A stretch of DNA of 64,000 nucleotides from Deltaproteobacteria bacterium (GCA_019307815.1 JAFDIV010000005.1:103470-167469), one strand, 5' to 3'. Counted from the first letter of the stretch, positions 9,001-17,947 are shown. The notes: generated by a model not told the origin, from the sequence alone. Numbers and translations are program-made.

Positions 9001-9747
9001 TCATGTTCCTTTGTCGATAGGTGGAATTGTGGCTACTGCTTCTCTGCAAATTTCATCCATCTGCCGGGTCATATTTATCCCACGAAGGGAAAAAGCGGCC
9101 TGAAAAAGGCCTACGGCCAGAGAAATTGGGTCAAGGGCAACCCTTACGGTGTGATCCCTCCGTGTGTCATTGAAGCGCCATAGGAGATCGCCGGTCTTTG
9201 TGGAAAACATCTCCAGCTTGAGTCCTACTGCAAGCTGGGTATAGAGAAGGCCATAATAGTAGTCGAAATTCTTAACGTAACCAAAGATTACAGCATCCAC
9301 TCCGAGAAGGGAACCAAGTTTTCGCAAAGACAGGGCCTTTGTTTGCTCGAAGCCTTTGATGCCATGCTTACCCAGGGTCTCATCTACATCCTCTGGGTGG
9401 GTCAGATGGAAGCGCCGTTGAGACAATTGCCCAAAAAAAGTCATTCGCATTTCTTGTGCCAGAAGCTCAGGGGTTATTTTTTTCTTATGCCAGAACCGGG
9501 CCAGGAGGCGCTGGCTCCCTTGGATCCGACCTTCCCCCACAAGGCTTTTGAAGGGTAGCACTGCGATGGTGGATGGGGGGTGTTTCAATAACTCGGGGTG
9601 GACAAACAGGCGACCAAAGGGGTCCAGCTCATAGACCCGGTCTATAACGGTCTTACTCTTGCGGGGGGCACAACCACTGATGAAAAGAGGGGACAGCAGG
9701 AGCAATATAAAGAAGGACAGCAGCGTTTTTGCCCTATTGATTCGCAT
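9001..9747 (-). CDS. Outer-membrane lipoprotein, GNA1162/DUF799-like
   Basis: Probable independent gene forming the 3' part of the fused frame. From the ATG at 9747 it starts with positively charged MRINRAK, a hydrophobic core and the lipobox LFISGC, so it should be exported and lipidated. The mature part has STIAVLPFKSLVGEG, LAQEMRMTFFGQLSQRRF, LGSLLGVDAVIFGYVKNF and a late beta-rich segment LLWRFNDTRRDH. This is the layout of GNA1162-type or CsgG-like lipoproteins that assemble in the cell envelope. About 248 residues. Located with two DUF3108 genes, it suggests a small envelope-assembly operon. No strong ribosome site precedes the ATG, consistent with translational coupling. Confidence 0.65.
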   Translation of the reverse strand: MRINRAKTLLSFFILLLLSPLFISGCAPRKSKTVIDRVYELDPFGRLFVHPELLKHPPSTIAVLPFKSLVGEGRIQGSQRLLARFWHKKKITPELLAQEMRMTFFGQLSQRRFHLTHPEDVDETLGKHGIKGFEQTKALSLRKLGSLLGVDAVIFGYVKNFDYYYGLLYTQLAVGLKLEMFSTKTGDLLWRFNDTRRDHTVRVALDPISLAVGLFQAAFSLRGINMTRQMDEICREAVATIPPIDKGT

Positions 9748-10671
9748 GTTGGTAAAAAAACCTTTTTCATGATTCGGCGTTTTGCACCGGGGATTTGTGA
9801 AAGTTCTGTTCACCAACTCACCCCAAAGGTCCCCAAAAAAGATCACATCCTTAATGATACCTTTTGTGGGCATCAGCTCCTTGGAAAGCCAGCCTTCAAT
9901 CTCTCCTGACATGGAGGAGACGTCTTCCTTGAGCACCCTGAATTTTAAGAGATAGTCCTTACCAACTGTATTCACTTCCTTTGCCTTTGCCGCTTCTGCT
10001 TCAGCCGCTGAGGCCACGCTCAGGTCGATAAAATTGAATCCTTTATGAATATGGAGGGGCAAGTGATAGGTACGGTCTCTTTCAATGGGGCCATAGTACC
10101 CGTGCCTGAAATTGTAAAAAAGGGTCAGGTAGTCTTCATAGAGCACCGCCTTTTTCATGGCCACAATTTCGTGACTTTCTTTTCCATTTTCCATTTTCCA
10201 GGCAAACAGCAGTTCTCTGTCCGTATAATTGAATGTGACGCTCCTTATGCTGATTTTGTTTTTTCGCTTTTTTGTGAGCTTGAAATAAAGCGGGTACAAT
10301 CTATCTGCATTTTTATCATACCCTGCGTAGGAGATGTAAGCATACCTGTACCGGCCAAGCAGCCAGTCCACGAACCCCACGGTCCTACCCACCATGCTGG
10401 CTTGATATATTCCTGCATTCTGGGTCTCGCAAAGCCTTGTGCGGGCCTCTGCGCAATGGGAAAAAAGCCAAAATCCGATGCGGTAGTGGAGCTCTTCGCC
10501 CAGAAAGGCATTTAGGACGGTCTGGCCGGAAGTGGGCTTTGCCGGTGATTCCCCAGGGGCCACGAAAAATCCTGCAAGGGTGCTAGCTGAAAATAGGGTG
10601 CGGATGAATACACGGCGGGAGACAGGGGTTGTGATTATCGTCCGCGTAGGGTTTTCATGAGAAAAGGCCAT
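9001..10671 (-). CDS. Single ORF joining a Tat-exported DUF3108-like protein to a lipoprotein (probable frameshift fusion)
   Basis: One uninterrupted reading frame encodes two normally separate proteins. The first part begins at an ATG at 10671 (or 10692). It has a twin-arginine-type signal (TTPVSRRVFIRTLF, then a hydrophobic stretch) and a mature domain with the DUF3108 pattern LYPLYF, then LTLFYNFRHG, as in the next gene upstream. At position 9747 the frame runs into MRINRAKTLLSFFILLLL, a fresh lipoprotein signal peptide. The junction contains seven T in a row (A-run at 9753-9759 on the plus strand). One extra T would put a TAG 8 nt after that ATG and restore two overlapping genes. I therefore read it as two genes joined by an indel, real or from sequencing. 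Confidence 0.7.
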   Translation of the reverse strand: MAFSHENPTRTIITTPVSRRVFIRTLFSASTLAGFFVAPGESPAKPTSGQTVLNAFLGEELHYRIGFWLFSHCAEARTRLCETQNAGIYQASMVGRTVGFVDWLLGRYRYAYISYAGYDKNADRLYPLYFKLTKKRKNKISIRSVTFNYTDRELLFAWKMENGKESHEIVAMKKAVLYEDYLTLFYNFRHGYYGPIERDRTYHLPLHIHKGFNFIDLSVASAAEAEAAKAKEVNTVGKDYLLKFRVLKEDVSSMSGEIEGWLSKELMPTKGIIKDVIFFGDLWGELVNRTFTNPRCKTPNHEKGFFTNMRINRAKTLLSFFILLLLSPLFISGCAPRKSKTVIDRVYELDPFGRLFVHPELLKHPPSTIAVLPFKSLVGEGRIQGSQRLLARFWHKKKITPELLAQEMRMTFFGQLSQRRFHLTHPEDVDETLGKHGIKGFEQTKALSLRKLGSLLGVDAVIFGYVKNFDYYYGLLYTQLAVGLKLEMFSTKTGDLLWRFNDTRRDHTVRVALDPISLAVGLFQAAFSLRGINMTRQMDEICREAVATIPPIDKGT

Positions 10672-11482
10672 GGTCTTGGACAGATACGGCACGAACCCAT
10701 AGGCTGCCTAAGGACAAACGGTATCGGATTTGTACCGGATAATGATGGGCGTCTTTGGTGATCCATAACGTAAAGGCCTTTATCTCATCTTTGTCATCTT
10801 TTTTCAATGCCTTTTCCTTGGTTTTCTTGGTTGGCCAGTAGGAAAGGGAACATTCGATCCGATAGGTATCAAAGGTGCCAGCAGGCACCTTTACGGTCTC
10901 TTGTCTCGCAAGTCGTCCCTCGATGCGAAATCGCCTGCTTCCTGTAAGGCCCTCAAACGCTGCCGTAGGGTCTGAAGGGGAAATACGGTGCCGCAGATTA
11001 TAGAAGGCCGACAGCGGGTCCATACCTTGGGGGGAAATGGGAAGCCTTTCCACAATGGGCTTTCCGGTTTTTCGATCTAAATAGGAGAAAGTGGCCTTGC
11101 AGTGATTTCTATCAAAGACCACTTTCTCCTTCCATCGCTTGTCCCCGTCTTTGATTATGGTTTCCATCAGATAAGGGAGAAGAGACTTGGAATTGATTAC
11201 CGACTCCATATGGTCGTTCCAGAAAGAATTCATGGCTGCCTGATGGGTGAGACGATAGGCGGGTGGACCTTCTGCCCTATTGGAATAATAAAGCTCCATA
11301 TAAGTCTCAATCAAAGGAACAAATGACCACTTGACTTTGAATTGGATCCTTTCCCTTAAAAGGGATAAATCGGGTTTGGATACGCCACCTTCTAATGAAG
11401 CGGAGCCTGTGGGGGCTCCAAAAACCAGTATAAGAACAGTAACCAGTACAAGGTACTGTAAGATATTTCTGTGAGACCTCAA
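10655..11482 (-). CDS. DUF3108 exported protein
   Basis: A secreted protein of 275 residues with a signal peptide (YLVLVTVLILVFGAPTGSAS). The mature domain follows the DUF3108 plan: RIQFKVKWSFVPLIE, ESVINSKSLLPYLMETII, KEKVVFDRNHCKATF, a DPLSAFYNLRH motif, TVKVPAGTFDTYRIE and WITKDAHHYPVQI. Function of the family is unknown; members are periplasmic or outer-membrane associated and often sit with lipoproteins. The start is a TTG at 11482 with a GGGGG stretch upstream. It overlaps the next gene, which has the same fold, by about 17 nt, so the pair probably arose by duplication and is co-translated. Confidence 0.8.
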   Translation of the reverse strand: MRSHRNILQYLVLVTVLILVFGAPTGSASLEGGVSKPDLSLLRERIQFKVKWSFVPLIETYMELYYSNRAEGPPAYRLTHQAAMNSFWNDHMESVINSKSLLPYLMETIIKDGDKRWKEKVVFDRNHCKATFSYLDRKTGKPIVERLPISPQGMDPLSAFYNLRHRISPSDPTAAFEGLTGSRRFRIEGRLARQETVKVPAGTFDTYRIECSLSYWPTKKTKEKALKKDDKDEIKAFTLWITKDAHHYPVQIRYRLSLGSLWVRAVSVQDHGLFS

Positions 11483-11537
11483 AGGACTACCCCCATATTA
11501 GTAATTTTCCTAGTGAGTTAGAACGAATCCGCTTTGC

Positions 11538-12080
11538 TCATTTCCCTTTTCTCTGTTCATGCCTTTCAGCCAACTCGGTTTCCACAAAGGGCAGAAAATC
11601 TACATCCTCTGTCTCTATGATTTCCATATCTTGATCATCAGAGTCGGTAGCCGAGTCCCATTCTCCGGTCACCCTGGTACCAAAGCCCATTGAAGTCCTT
11701 GCTGCAAGGCTTCTAATCTGATCCATTTTTTCCAGTTCCCTCTGACATTTCACACACAGGGAGGTCTCAGGCACCACAAGGAGCCGTTCGTGGGGGATGG
11801 GATCCCCGCATTCTTCACATATCCCGAAGTTCTCATTCTGGGTGACCTTTTGAATTAGTCGGTCTATCTGTTTCAGTTCCTTTGTTTTTCTTTCAATAAG
11901 GCTGTAATTGCTCGCTGCTGAAATTTCCCTCTGGGCATGATCTGACTCGTCAGTGAACTGGTCGCCATGGAGATGGCCATTGTAGGCCCTTTGGTTTTCA
12001 ATGAGACGCTGCAAGGCCTCTTCGAATTCTTTTCGTTTTTTGTTAAGCTGCTCTAAAAATTCTTTCCGAGTTTTTTCCAT
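11538..12080 (-). CDS. DksA/TraR-type C4 zinc-finger protein
   Basis: A cytoplasmic protein of about 180 residues related to DksA/TraR, proteins that enter the RNA polymerase secondary channel. It has an N-terminal coiled-coil region (LEQLNKKRKEFEEALQRL, later LIERKTKELKQIDRLI) and a zinc finger CEECGDPIPHERLLVVPE continuing to CVKC. An acidic C-terminal extension follows (DSATDSDDQDMEIIETEDVD) that canonical DksA lacks. The ATG at 12080 is chosen because GGAGG sits 7 nt upstream; upstream in-frame codons lack one. Whether it senses ppGpp like DksA or is a TraR-like general-stress protein cannot be told from sequence. A promoter candidate lies at 12343-12371. Confidence 0.85.
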   Translation of the reverse strand: MEKTRKEFLEQLNKKRKEFEEALQRLIENQRAYNGHLHGDQFTDESDHAQREISAASNYSLIERKTKELKQIDRLIQKVTQNENFGICEECGDPIPHERLLVVPETSLCVKCQRELEKMDQIRSLAARTSMGFGTRVTGEWDSATDSDDQDMEIIETEDVDFLPFVETELAERHEQRKGK

Positions 12081-12342
12081 AATTTCACCTCCCTTACCGT
12101 ATGCCCACGCCCCGCTGATTTTTTTGCTTACCCTTGGAGATGAACGATCTGCCAAAAAGGGACCCGACACGATTTCTGTCAGAGCAGTGATCTGCAGAAT
12201 CTAAATCGTCTTTCGTCCTGTTTATCTTTAAAGGATATTTACCAAAGCCGATCAGAGTACCGCTGATGTAGATCCTGTGTAGATAAGCGGGGCAGTGGGC
12301 ATGACGTTCATCCTTGGTATGTCCTAAAGAGCATTGGGATGT

Positions 12343-12371
12343 TAGTTACTTTTTGTGTTTTGTCAAGTCAA
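12343..12371 (-). promoter_or_regulatory. Sigma-70-type promoter for the DksA-like gene
   Basis: On the minus strand TTGACT (12371-12366) and TAACTA (12348-12343) are separated by 17 nt. It points toward the gene starting at 12080, leaving a leader of about 260 nt. Confidence 0.4.
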
Positions 12372-12431
12372 AAAAACATCTTTTTACAAATGGCCATCTG
12401 AAAAATGAAATTTATTCTCTGCCTCTATTTC

Positions 12432-12460
12432 TTGATATTGGCTAGGGTTTACTCTATACT
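12432..12460 (+). promoter_or_regulatory. Sigma-70-type promoter for tmk operon
   Basis: TTGATA at 12432-12437 and TATACT at 12455-12460 with an optimal 17-nt spacer. It faces tmk, about 100 nt upstream of its start, and is back to back with the dksA-type promoter. Confidence 0.6.
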
Positions 12461-12469
12461 GCCGCCCAA

Positions 12470-12490
12470 CCTGTCTGCCGACCAGGCAGG
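12470..12490. repeat. GC-rich short palindrome in the tmk leader
   Basis: CCTGTCTG and CAGGCAGG form an 8-bp stem (one G-T pair) with a 5-nt loop just downstream of the tmk promoter. Similar CCTGC/GCAGG hairpins occur at 24123-24145 and 36556-36581, so this looks like a dispersed intergenic palindrome family. The remaining bases between 12081 and 12563 show two promoters and no gene. Confidence 0.45.
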
Positions 12491-12563
12491 AAAGCGAGGC
12501 ATATCTTAGCTGAATGGTGGCATCAGGAAGGCATGGAGTGCGAATGCCCATAAAAGGTGTGAT

Positions 12564-13196
12564 ATGTTCATTACGTTAGAAGGCATCGAAGGATGCGGAA
12601 AGTCCACTCAGGCTGAACGGCTTTACAGGGCCTTGAAATCCAGGGCCATACCGGTCATTTTTACCAGGGAGCCTGGTGGCACGAGGATTGGAGAAGAGAT
12701 CAGGAAGATCCTTCTTGCCACGTCCAATCGCGAGCTGTCTCCTGCAGCAGAATTTTTGCTCATGGAGGCAGACAGGGCCCAGCATGTGGCTGAAGTCATT
12801 AAGCCTGCGCTAAAAAAAGGAATGTGGGTGGTGTGCGACAGGTTTTTTGACGCCACAGTGGCCTACCAAGGGTATGGAAGGGGTGTGGACCTGGCCTTAG
12901 TAGAAAGGTTGAACCACTTCAGTTCTCAAGGTATTGTCCCGGACAAGACCTTTTTATTGGATTGTCCTGTAGAGATAGGACTTAGCCGGGCCATGGAGAG
13001 GAATCGGATATGGAAAAAGGAAGGCGAAGGCCGGTTTGAGGACGAAGATGTGGCGTTTCACCAAAAGGTCAGACAGGGCTACCTGGAACTGGCTAAAAGC
13101 GCCCCCGGCCGCTTTGTGGTGCTGGATGCCACAAGAGGGGAAGAAGAACTGGAAGAACAGATTTTTCAGCATATTGCGCCATTGGTGAAACGATAG
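12564..13196 (+). CDS. tmk: Thymidylate kinase
   Basis: Phosphorylates dTMP to dTDP in DNA precursor synthesis. The P-loop is EGIEGCGKSTQAE, followed by the FTREPGGT motif. Next come the DRFFDATVAYQGYGRG substrate-binding segment and a LID region with RAMERNR and EGRFEDED. Its 210 residues are the normal length. It starts the operon tmk-holB-ricT-metG-xth; a 3-nt gap separates it from holB, a widely conserved pairing. Promoter candidate at 12432-12460. Confidence 0.96.
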   Translation: MFITLEGIEGCGKSTQAERLYRALKSRAIPVIFTREPGGTRIGEEIRKILLATSNRELSPAAEFLLMEADRAQHVAEVIKPALKKGMWVVCDRFFDATVAYQGYGRGVDLALVERLNHFSSQGIVPDKTFLLDCPVEIGLSRAMERNRIWKKEGEGRFEDEDVAFHQKVRQGYLELAKSAPGRFVVLDATRGEEELEEQIFQHIAPLVKR

Positions 13197-13199
13197 GCA

Positions 13200-14249
13200 A
13201 TGGAATATACACCAATCATTCGGTTTTCCGATATAGTGGGACAGGAAAAGGCCAAGCGGATTCTCCAACAGGCCATCCTGAGGTCCCGCCTTCCCCATGC
13301 CTATCTTTTTACAGGCATCCCTGGTGTGGGAAAGACCTCAATGGCCATGGCACTGGCTGCTGCTATCAACTGCAAGAGTCGGCTCGACACAGAGGCCTGT
13401 GGCCAATGTGTCCATTGCCGGCAGTTGAAAGGGGGAAATTTCCCAGATTTTTGCATAATTAGGCCCGAAGCGGGCTCCCTTAAGATCCAGCAGATAAGGG
13501 AGTTACAACAAATGATGCGATTTGCTCCTTTGGCCTCCGGGTATCGAGTGACTGTGCTAGACCAGGCAGATGCCATGACTGAAGAGGCATCCAATGCATT
13601 TCTTAAGACCCTGGAAGAGCCTCCCAAAAATAATCTCTTCATCTTGAACGCAGTGGAGCCGGCCAATCTTCTGCCCACCATTGTATCAAGATGCCAAAAG
13701 GTGGCCTTCTTGCCTTTAAGATCCGATACCATTATGCGTCATTTGATATCGAAGAGACAGATCCCTGAATCATTGGCCCTTGTCTTGGCAAGGCTCGCAG
13801 AAGGTAGTCTTGGAAGGGCCCTTGCTATGGAGCACAGCGATTTTGTGGATAGACGGCGCCTGTGGGTTCAGAAGGCCATGGAAATTCCGAGATTGAGTCA
13901 GGCAAAGATCCTAGATCTCGCCCAAGAGCTTTCTGAGGAGAAGAGCTCTGCCAGGACCGCGACTGACAAATATGAGATTGGGGGACTTTTGGACTTGCTT
14001 GGAATCTTGGCCATGTGGTATCGAGACCTTTTGCTGTTGAAGGGAGGAGGGTCTGAAGATTTGGTAATGAATGCAGATTTTGTCCCTGAGTTGAAAAAAA
14101 TCGCTAAAAATCTTACACTGTTAGAATTGTACAAAAGTCTTTTGGCCCTTGATCAGGCCCAGAAGGATATCCGGATGCGGCGTAACCCAACTCTGGTGAT
14201 GGAACGGACCATGCTTCAGCTCAGGGAGTTGTCATCCACCCGTGGGTGA
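13200..14249 (+). CDS. holB: DNA polymerase III delta-prime subunit
   Basis: Clamp-loader ATPase-fold subunit. It carries FSDIVGQEKAKRILQQAI, an intact P-loop GIPGVGKTSMA and a zinc-binding set of cysteines (NCKS, CGQCVHC). It also has VTVLDQADAMTEEASNAFLK, the LEEPP motif and the sensor-1 segment NAVEPANLLPTIVSRCQ. Unlike E. coli delta-prime the P-loop is complete, as in many non-enteric bacteria and DnaX-like paralogues. The tmk and ricT neighbours favour holB over dnaX, and the length (349) also fits. It overlaps the next gene by a GTGA, implying coupled translation. Confidence 0.92.
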   Translation: MEYTPIIRFSDIVGQEKAKRILQQAILRSRLPHAYLFTGIPGVGKTSMAMALAAAINCKSRLDTEACGQCVHCRQLKGGNFPDFCIIRPEAGSLKIQQIRELQQMMRFAPLASGYRVTVLDQADAMTEEASNAFLKTLEEPPKNNLFILNAVEPANLLPTIVSRCQKVAFLPLRSDTIMRHLISKRQIPESLALVLARLAEGSLGRALAMEHSDFVDRRRLWVQKAMEIPRLSQAKILDLAQELSEEKSSARTATDKYEIGGLLDLLGILAMWYRDLLLLKGGGSEDLVMNADFVPELKKIAKNLTLLELYKSLLALDQAQKDIRMRRNPTLVMERTMLQLRELSSTRG

Positions 14250-15136
14250 GGAGAAAGGATTCCAAAGACAATTATAGCGCGAAATGTACGGGTTTTTGGG
14301 AAGTGAATAAGATAGTAGGTATACGATTTCGAAATAACGGCAAGGTATACGATTTTGATTCGGGCCACTTTGTGCTCAAAAAGGGTGACAAGGTTATGGT
14401 GATCACCGAGGAAGGCCCTGCCATAGGCTGTGTGTGTACCGAGCCGCAAAACAGAAGCGGTGGGGCTCCAAAACGCCCCTTGAAAAAGGTATTTCGCCTG
14501 GCCACAGAAGAAGAGGTCAGACGTTACGAAGAGGGAATTCGGCTGGAGCGGGAAGTCTACCGGTACTGTTATGAAAGGGTCAAGGAAAAGGGCACTCCCA
14601 TGAGCCTTGTGGGAGTGGAAAGGCGCTTTGATGGAAGCAAGATCGTGGTCTATTTTACGGCCGAAGGAAGGGTAGATTTCCGGGAACTGGTCAAGGACCT
14701 GGTGAGAAGGTTTCGAACCCGAATCGAGATGCGCCAGATAGGCGTAAGGCACCAGGCAAAAATGGTCGGGGGCCTGGGCACATGTGGCCGCCCTCTGTGT
14801 TGTGCCACCTTTATTAATTCCTTTGCCCCAGTGACTATCAAGATGGCCAAAGAACAAAATCTTTCGCTGAATCCAAGTAAGATTTCCGGGATGTGTGGCA
14901 GACTGATGTGCTGCCTGGCCTTTGAGGAGGAATTTTACAAAGAGGCCAAAAAGGAGATGCCAAAAATAGGAAGGAAGGTGAAGACCAAATACGGCGAAGG
15001 AAAGGTTGTGCGCCAGAATGCCCTTAGACGGACAATTACTGTGGCGCTCGAGTCTGGAAATGAAGTGGAAATAGGCCTTACGGATATTGATAAAGGTAAA
15101 TCATCAAGGAATAATGGAGGTAAGGAGAGGCGTTAA
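14246..15136 (+). CDS. ricT: PSP1 domain protein (RicT/YaaT-like)
   Basis: Homologue of B. subtilis RicT (YaaT), a regulatory protein that with RicA and RicF binds Fe-S clusters and influences RNase Y. The PSP1 domain starts at KIVGIRFRNNGKVYDF and extends through LVKDLVRRFRTRIEMRQIG. Cysteine clusters TCGRPLCCATF and MCGRLMCCLAFE are the expected metal ligands. A KOW-like C-terminal segment follows (KTKYGEGKVV). The GTG at 14246 overlaps the holB stop (GTGA). A second GTG at 14303 would start right at the domain and is a reasonable alternative. The tmk-holB-ricT-metG order is conserved in several phyla, which supports the symbol. Confidence 0.9.
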   Translation: MRRKDSKDNYSAKCTGFWEVNKIVGIRFRNNGKVYDFDSGHFVLKKGDKVMVITEEGPAIGCVCTEPQNRSGGAPKRPLKKVFRLATEEEVRRYEEGIRLEREVYRYCYERVKEKGTPMSLVGVERRFDGSKIVVYFTAEGRVDFRELVKDLVRRFRTRIEMRQIGVRHQAKMVGGLGTCGRPLCCATFINSFAPVTIKMAKEQNLSLNPSKISGMCGRLMCCLAFEEEFYKEAKKEMPKIGRKVKTKYGEGKVVRQNALRRTITVALESGNEVEIGLTDIDKGKSSRNNGGKERR

Positions 15137-15137
15137 A

Positions 15138-17039
15138 TTGGCAAAGCGATTTTATGTAACCACACCCATTTACTATGTGAATGCGGCCCCACATATCGGG
15201 CATGCCTACACCACCATCGTGGCGGATGTGTTGAAGCGTTTCTATATCCTGAGAGGATATGACACCTTCTTTCTAACGGGCACGGATGAGCATGGGGACA
15301 AGATTGTTGCCGCGGCAAAAGAGGCTGGGCAGAGCCCCCAAGCCTATGCAGACCGAATAAGCGGGCTTTTCAGGGAGCTTTGGCCCAAGCTGAACATTAC
15401 CAATGACGACTTTATCCGCACCACAGATCCAAAGCACAAGAAGACGGTCCAGAGGATTCTGGAGCAGGTCAATGCCAATGGGGACATATATTTTAGTGAG
15501 TATGAGGGACGTTATTGCTTTGGTTGTGAGCGGTTTTATACGGATAGGGAGTTGGTGGACGGCAAATGCCCTGACCACCTCACAGAGCCTCAGGTGATCA
15601 AGGAGGCCAACTATTTCTTTAGGATGAGCAAGTATCAGGACTGGCTGATCAGCTATATCCATGAACATCCAGATTTTATTCGGCCGGAGCGGTATCGCAA
15701 CGAGGTGCTTTCCTTCTTAAGCGAACCCCTCGAAGACCTCTGTATATCCAGACCTCGGTCTAGATTGGATTGGGGTATTCCGCTGCCATTTGATGAAGAC
15801 TATGTGACCTACGTCTGGTTTGATGCTTTGATCAACTACGTCTCAGGTATCGGTTACCCGGACGGTGACCTGTTCAACAAGTTCTGGCCTTATGCCCAAC
15901 ACCTAGTGGCAAAAGATATCCTTAAGCCTCATGGTATCTACTGGCCATGTATGCTGAAGGCTGCTGGTATTGAACCTTACCAGCATCTCAATGTGCATGG
16001 CTACTGGAACATCAATGAGGGAAAGATGTCCAAGAGCCTTGGAAACGTGGTGAGACCATTGGATCTGGTGAGCATTTACGGGCTGGATGCCTTTAGATAC
16101 TTTCTGATGCGGGAAATGGTCTTTGGGCTGGACTCTGAGTTCAGTGAAGAGGCACTGGTTGGACGGATTAACGCAGACCTAGCCAATGACCTGGGTAACC
16201 TACTCCAGAGAAGCCTTACCATGGTTCAAAGGTACCTTGATGGTCAGGTCCCTGAGAAGGTTCATCCCCAGCCAGAAGATGATGAATTAAGGGAATTTGT
16301 ACTTTCTACGGTGGATCAATACGAGGCCCTGATGACGGAAATGTCCTTCCACAAGGCCCTGATACTGGTATGGGAGCTCATAGGGAGATTGAACAAGTAT
16401 ATTGACACAATGGCACCATGGGTCTTGGCCAAGGAAGACAGGGTGAGGCTGGAATCTGTACTCTACCATATCATTGAGACACTCAAGATCATCTCTGTGC
16501 TTATTTGGCCTGTGATGCCTGCTTCCGCTGAGAAGATGCAGGAACAACTCGGTTTGGAGAAAAAGGGCAGCGGCCTTTGTCTTGATGATGTGAGAAACTG
16601 GGGAGCGCAGCGGTCCATGAGGGCCGTTGTAAAAGGTGAGGCCCTTTTTCCAAGGGTAGAAATGAAAAGGGAAAGGGGCCCAGAGGCCAAGGAGAAGAAA
16701 ATGGAACAGGGCAAAAAGGCACTTATTTCATTTGGGGAATTTCAGAAGCTTGACTTGAGGGTGGCCACTATTTTAGAGGCAGAAAAAATCCCGAAATCAA
16801 AGAAATTGGTGAAGTTGACCGTGGACATGGGCGAGCAGCGTACGATAGTGGCTGGGGTTGCAGAGCACTATCGGGCTGAAGATATGGTGGGAAAGCAGGT
16901 GGTGGTGGTGGCCAACCTGGAACCTGCTAAACTCATGGGAGTCGAATCGCAGGGTATGCTCCTGGCCGCAGAAGATGAAAATGGTGTTCACCTACTAGTC
17001 CCGGACAAAAAGGTCATTCCAGGGAGCAAAGTAAGGTAA
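15138..17039 (+). CDS. metG: Methionyl-tRNA synthetase with C-terminal tRNA-binding domain
   Basis: Charges tRNA-Met. The class I signature HIGH appears as PHIGHAYTTI and the KMSKS loop as GKMSKSLGN. A single zinc knuckle (CFGCERF, then KCPDH) lies in the connective peptide. The last about 110 residues form an EMAP/Trbp-like tRNA-binding OB fold (FQKLDLRVATILEAE, IVAGVAEHY, SQGMLLAAE), which also dimerises the enzyme. A TTG at 15138, one base after the ricT stop and preceded by AAGGAG, gives MAKRFYVTTPIYYVN, the family N-terminus. An ATG at 15114 overlapping ricT is the alternative. The protein is full length at about 634 residues. Confidence 0.95.
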   Translation: MAKRFYVTTPIYYVNAAPHIGHAYTTIVADVLKRFYILRGYDTFFLTGTDEHGDKIVAAAKEAGQSPQAYADRISGLFRELWPKLNITNDDFIRTTDPKHKKTVQRILEQVNANGDIYFSEYEGRYCFGCERFYTDRELVDGKCPDHLTEPQVIKEANYFFRMSKYQDWLISYIHEHPDFIRPERYRNEVLSFLSEPLEDLCISRPRSRLDWGIPLPFDEDYVTYVWFDALINYVSGIGYPDGDLFNKFWPYAQHLVAKDILKPHGIYWPCMLKAAGIEPYQHLNVHGYWNINEGKMSKSLGNVVRPLDLVSIYGLDAFRYFLMREMVFGLDSEFSEEALVGRINADLANDLGNLLQRSLTMVQRYLDGQVPEKVHPQPEDDELREFVLSTVDQYEALMTEMSFHKALILVWELIGRLNKYIDTMAPWVLAKEDRVRLESVLYHIIETLKIISVLIWPVMPASAEKMQEQLGLEKKGSGLCLDDVRNWGAQRSMRAVVKGEALFPRVEMKRERGPEAKEKKMEQGKKALISFGEFQKLDLRVATILEAEKIPKSKKLVKLTVDMGEQRTIVAGVAEHYRAEDMVGKQVVVVANLEPAKLMGVESQGMLLAAEDENGVHLLVPDKKVIPGSKVR

Positions 17040-17048
17040 TACCATGTG

Positions 17049-17819
17049 ATGATATTTGCCACTTATAATTGTAATTCCATTCGGGCCAGACTCCCCATTA
17101 TAAAGGATTGGCTCACGCAGAACAGCCTGGACATCCTGTGCCTTCAAGAAACAAAGGTCCAAGACAGGGACTTCCCAGCAAAAGAGATTCAAGCTCTAGG
17201 ATACCATGTGGCCTACAAGGGCCAGAAGGCTTATAATGGAGTGGCAATCCTTAGCAAGGAGAGGCCCCGGGATATTCGTTCTTTTTTAGAAACAGATGAA
17301 GAAGATGCCCGTTTTCTTCGGGCCACAATCCGACAAATTCCTATCTTAAATGTATACGTGCCCCAGGGAGTTTCCCCTGATTCCGACAAGTTTGCCTATA
17401 AGCTTCAATGGCTGAGGCGTCTTCTGACCTATCTTGACTCCCATTTCAGCCCGGATGATTCCCTCCTTGTCGCAGGGGATTTTAATGTGGCCCTTGAGCC
17501 CCGGGATGTGTACGACCCAGAGGGACTTCAAGGGGAAGTGGGGTTTCATCCCAAGGAACAGGAGGCCATGAGGGAATTGCTGGGGTGGGGACTGCAGGAT
17601 CTTTTTAGGAAGCATGAGTCACGCGGAGGCTTTTATACCTTTTGGGATTACAGGATACCCAATGCCCTGAAGCGGAAAATGGGCTGGCGTATTGATTACG
17701 TGCTTGCCACTGCCCCGCTTGCAGACAAATGTGTGCGGGTCTGGATCGACGAAGGCGCCAGATCGCTGAAAAAGCCCTCTGATCATACCTTCCTTGTGGC
17801 GGAATTTGATCTTGTTTGA
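17049..17819 (+). CDS. xth: Exodeoxyribonuclease III (AP endonuclease)
   Basis: Base-excision repair enzyme that incises abasic sites and degrades 3' ends. The sequence has the exonuclease-endonuclease-phosphatase motifs TYNCNSIRAR, ILCLQETKVQD (metal Glu), AYNGVAILSK, LLVAGDFNVA (Asp/Asn) and the C-terminal GWRIDYVLAT and PSDHTFLVAEF (catalytic Asp-His). Length 256 residues is typical. It starts 9 nt after metG, at an ATG overlapping an alternative GTG at 17046. It probably ends the tmk operon and converges with nth, another base-excision enzyme. Confidence 0.93.
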   Translation: MIFATYNCNSIRARLPIIKDWLTQNSLDILCLQETKVQDRDFPAKEIQALGYHVAYKGQKAYNGVAILSKERPRDIRSFLETDEEDARFLRATIRQIPILNVYVPQGVSPDSDKFAYKLQWLRRLLTYLDSHFSPDDSLLVAGDFNVALEPRDVYDPEGLQGEVGFHPKEQEAMRELLGWGLQDLFRKHESRGGFYTFWDYRIPNALKRKMGWRIDYVLATAPLADKCVRVWIDEGARSLKKPSDHTFLVAEFDLV

Positions 17820-17947
17820 CCAGAGGGAGAAATTCCTTGAATCACTTGTAGAGCCTTGTGGGCTTTATCGCGTTCGTGAGCACGTCATTTCCGGCCCTTG
17901 ATGCTTTTTGCTGAAAGCCGAGTGCTGGGAGCTGAAGGCATCCAACA

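Noticed and set aside
17820..17947. Terminator between xth and nth
   Set aside because: The best stem (about 4 bp around AGCC/GGCT followed by TTTAT) is too weak to call.
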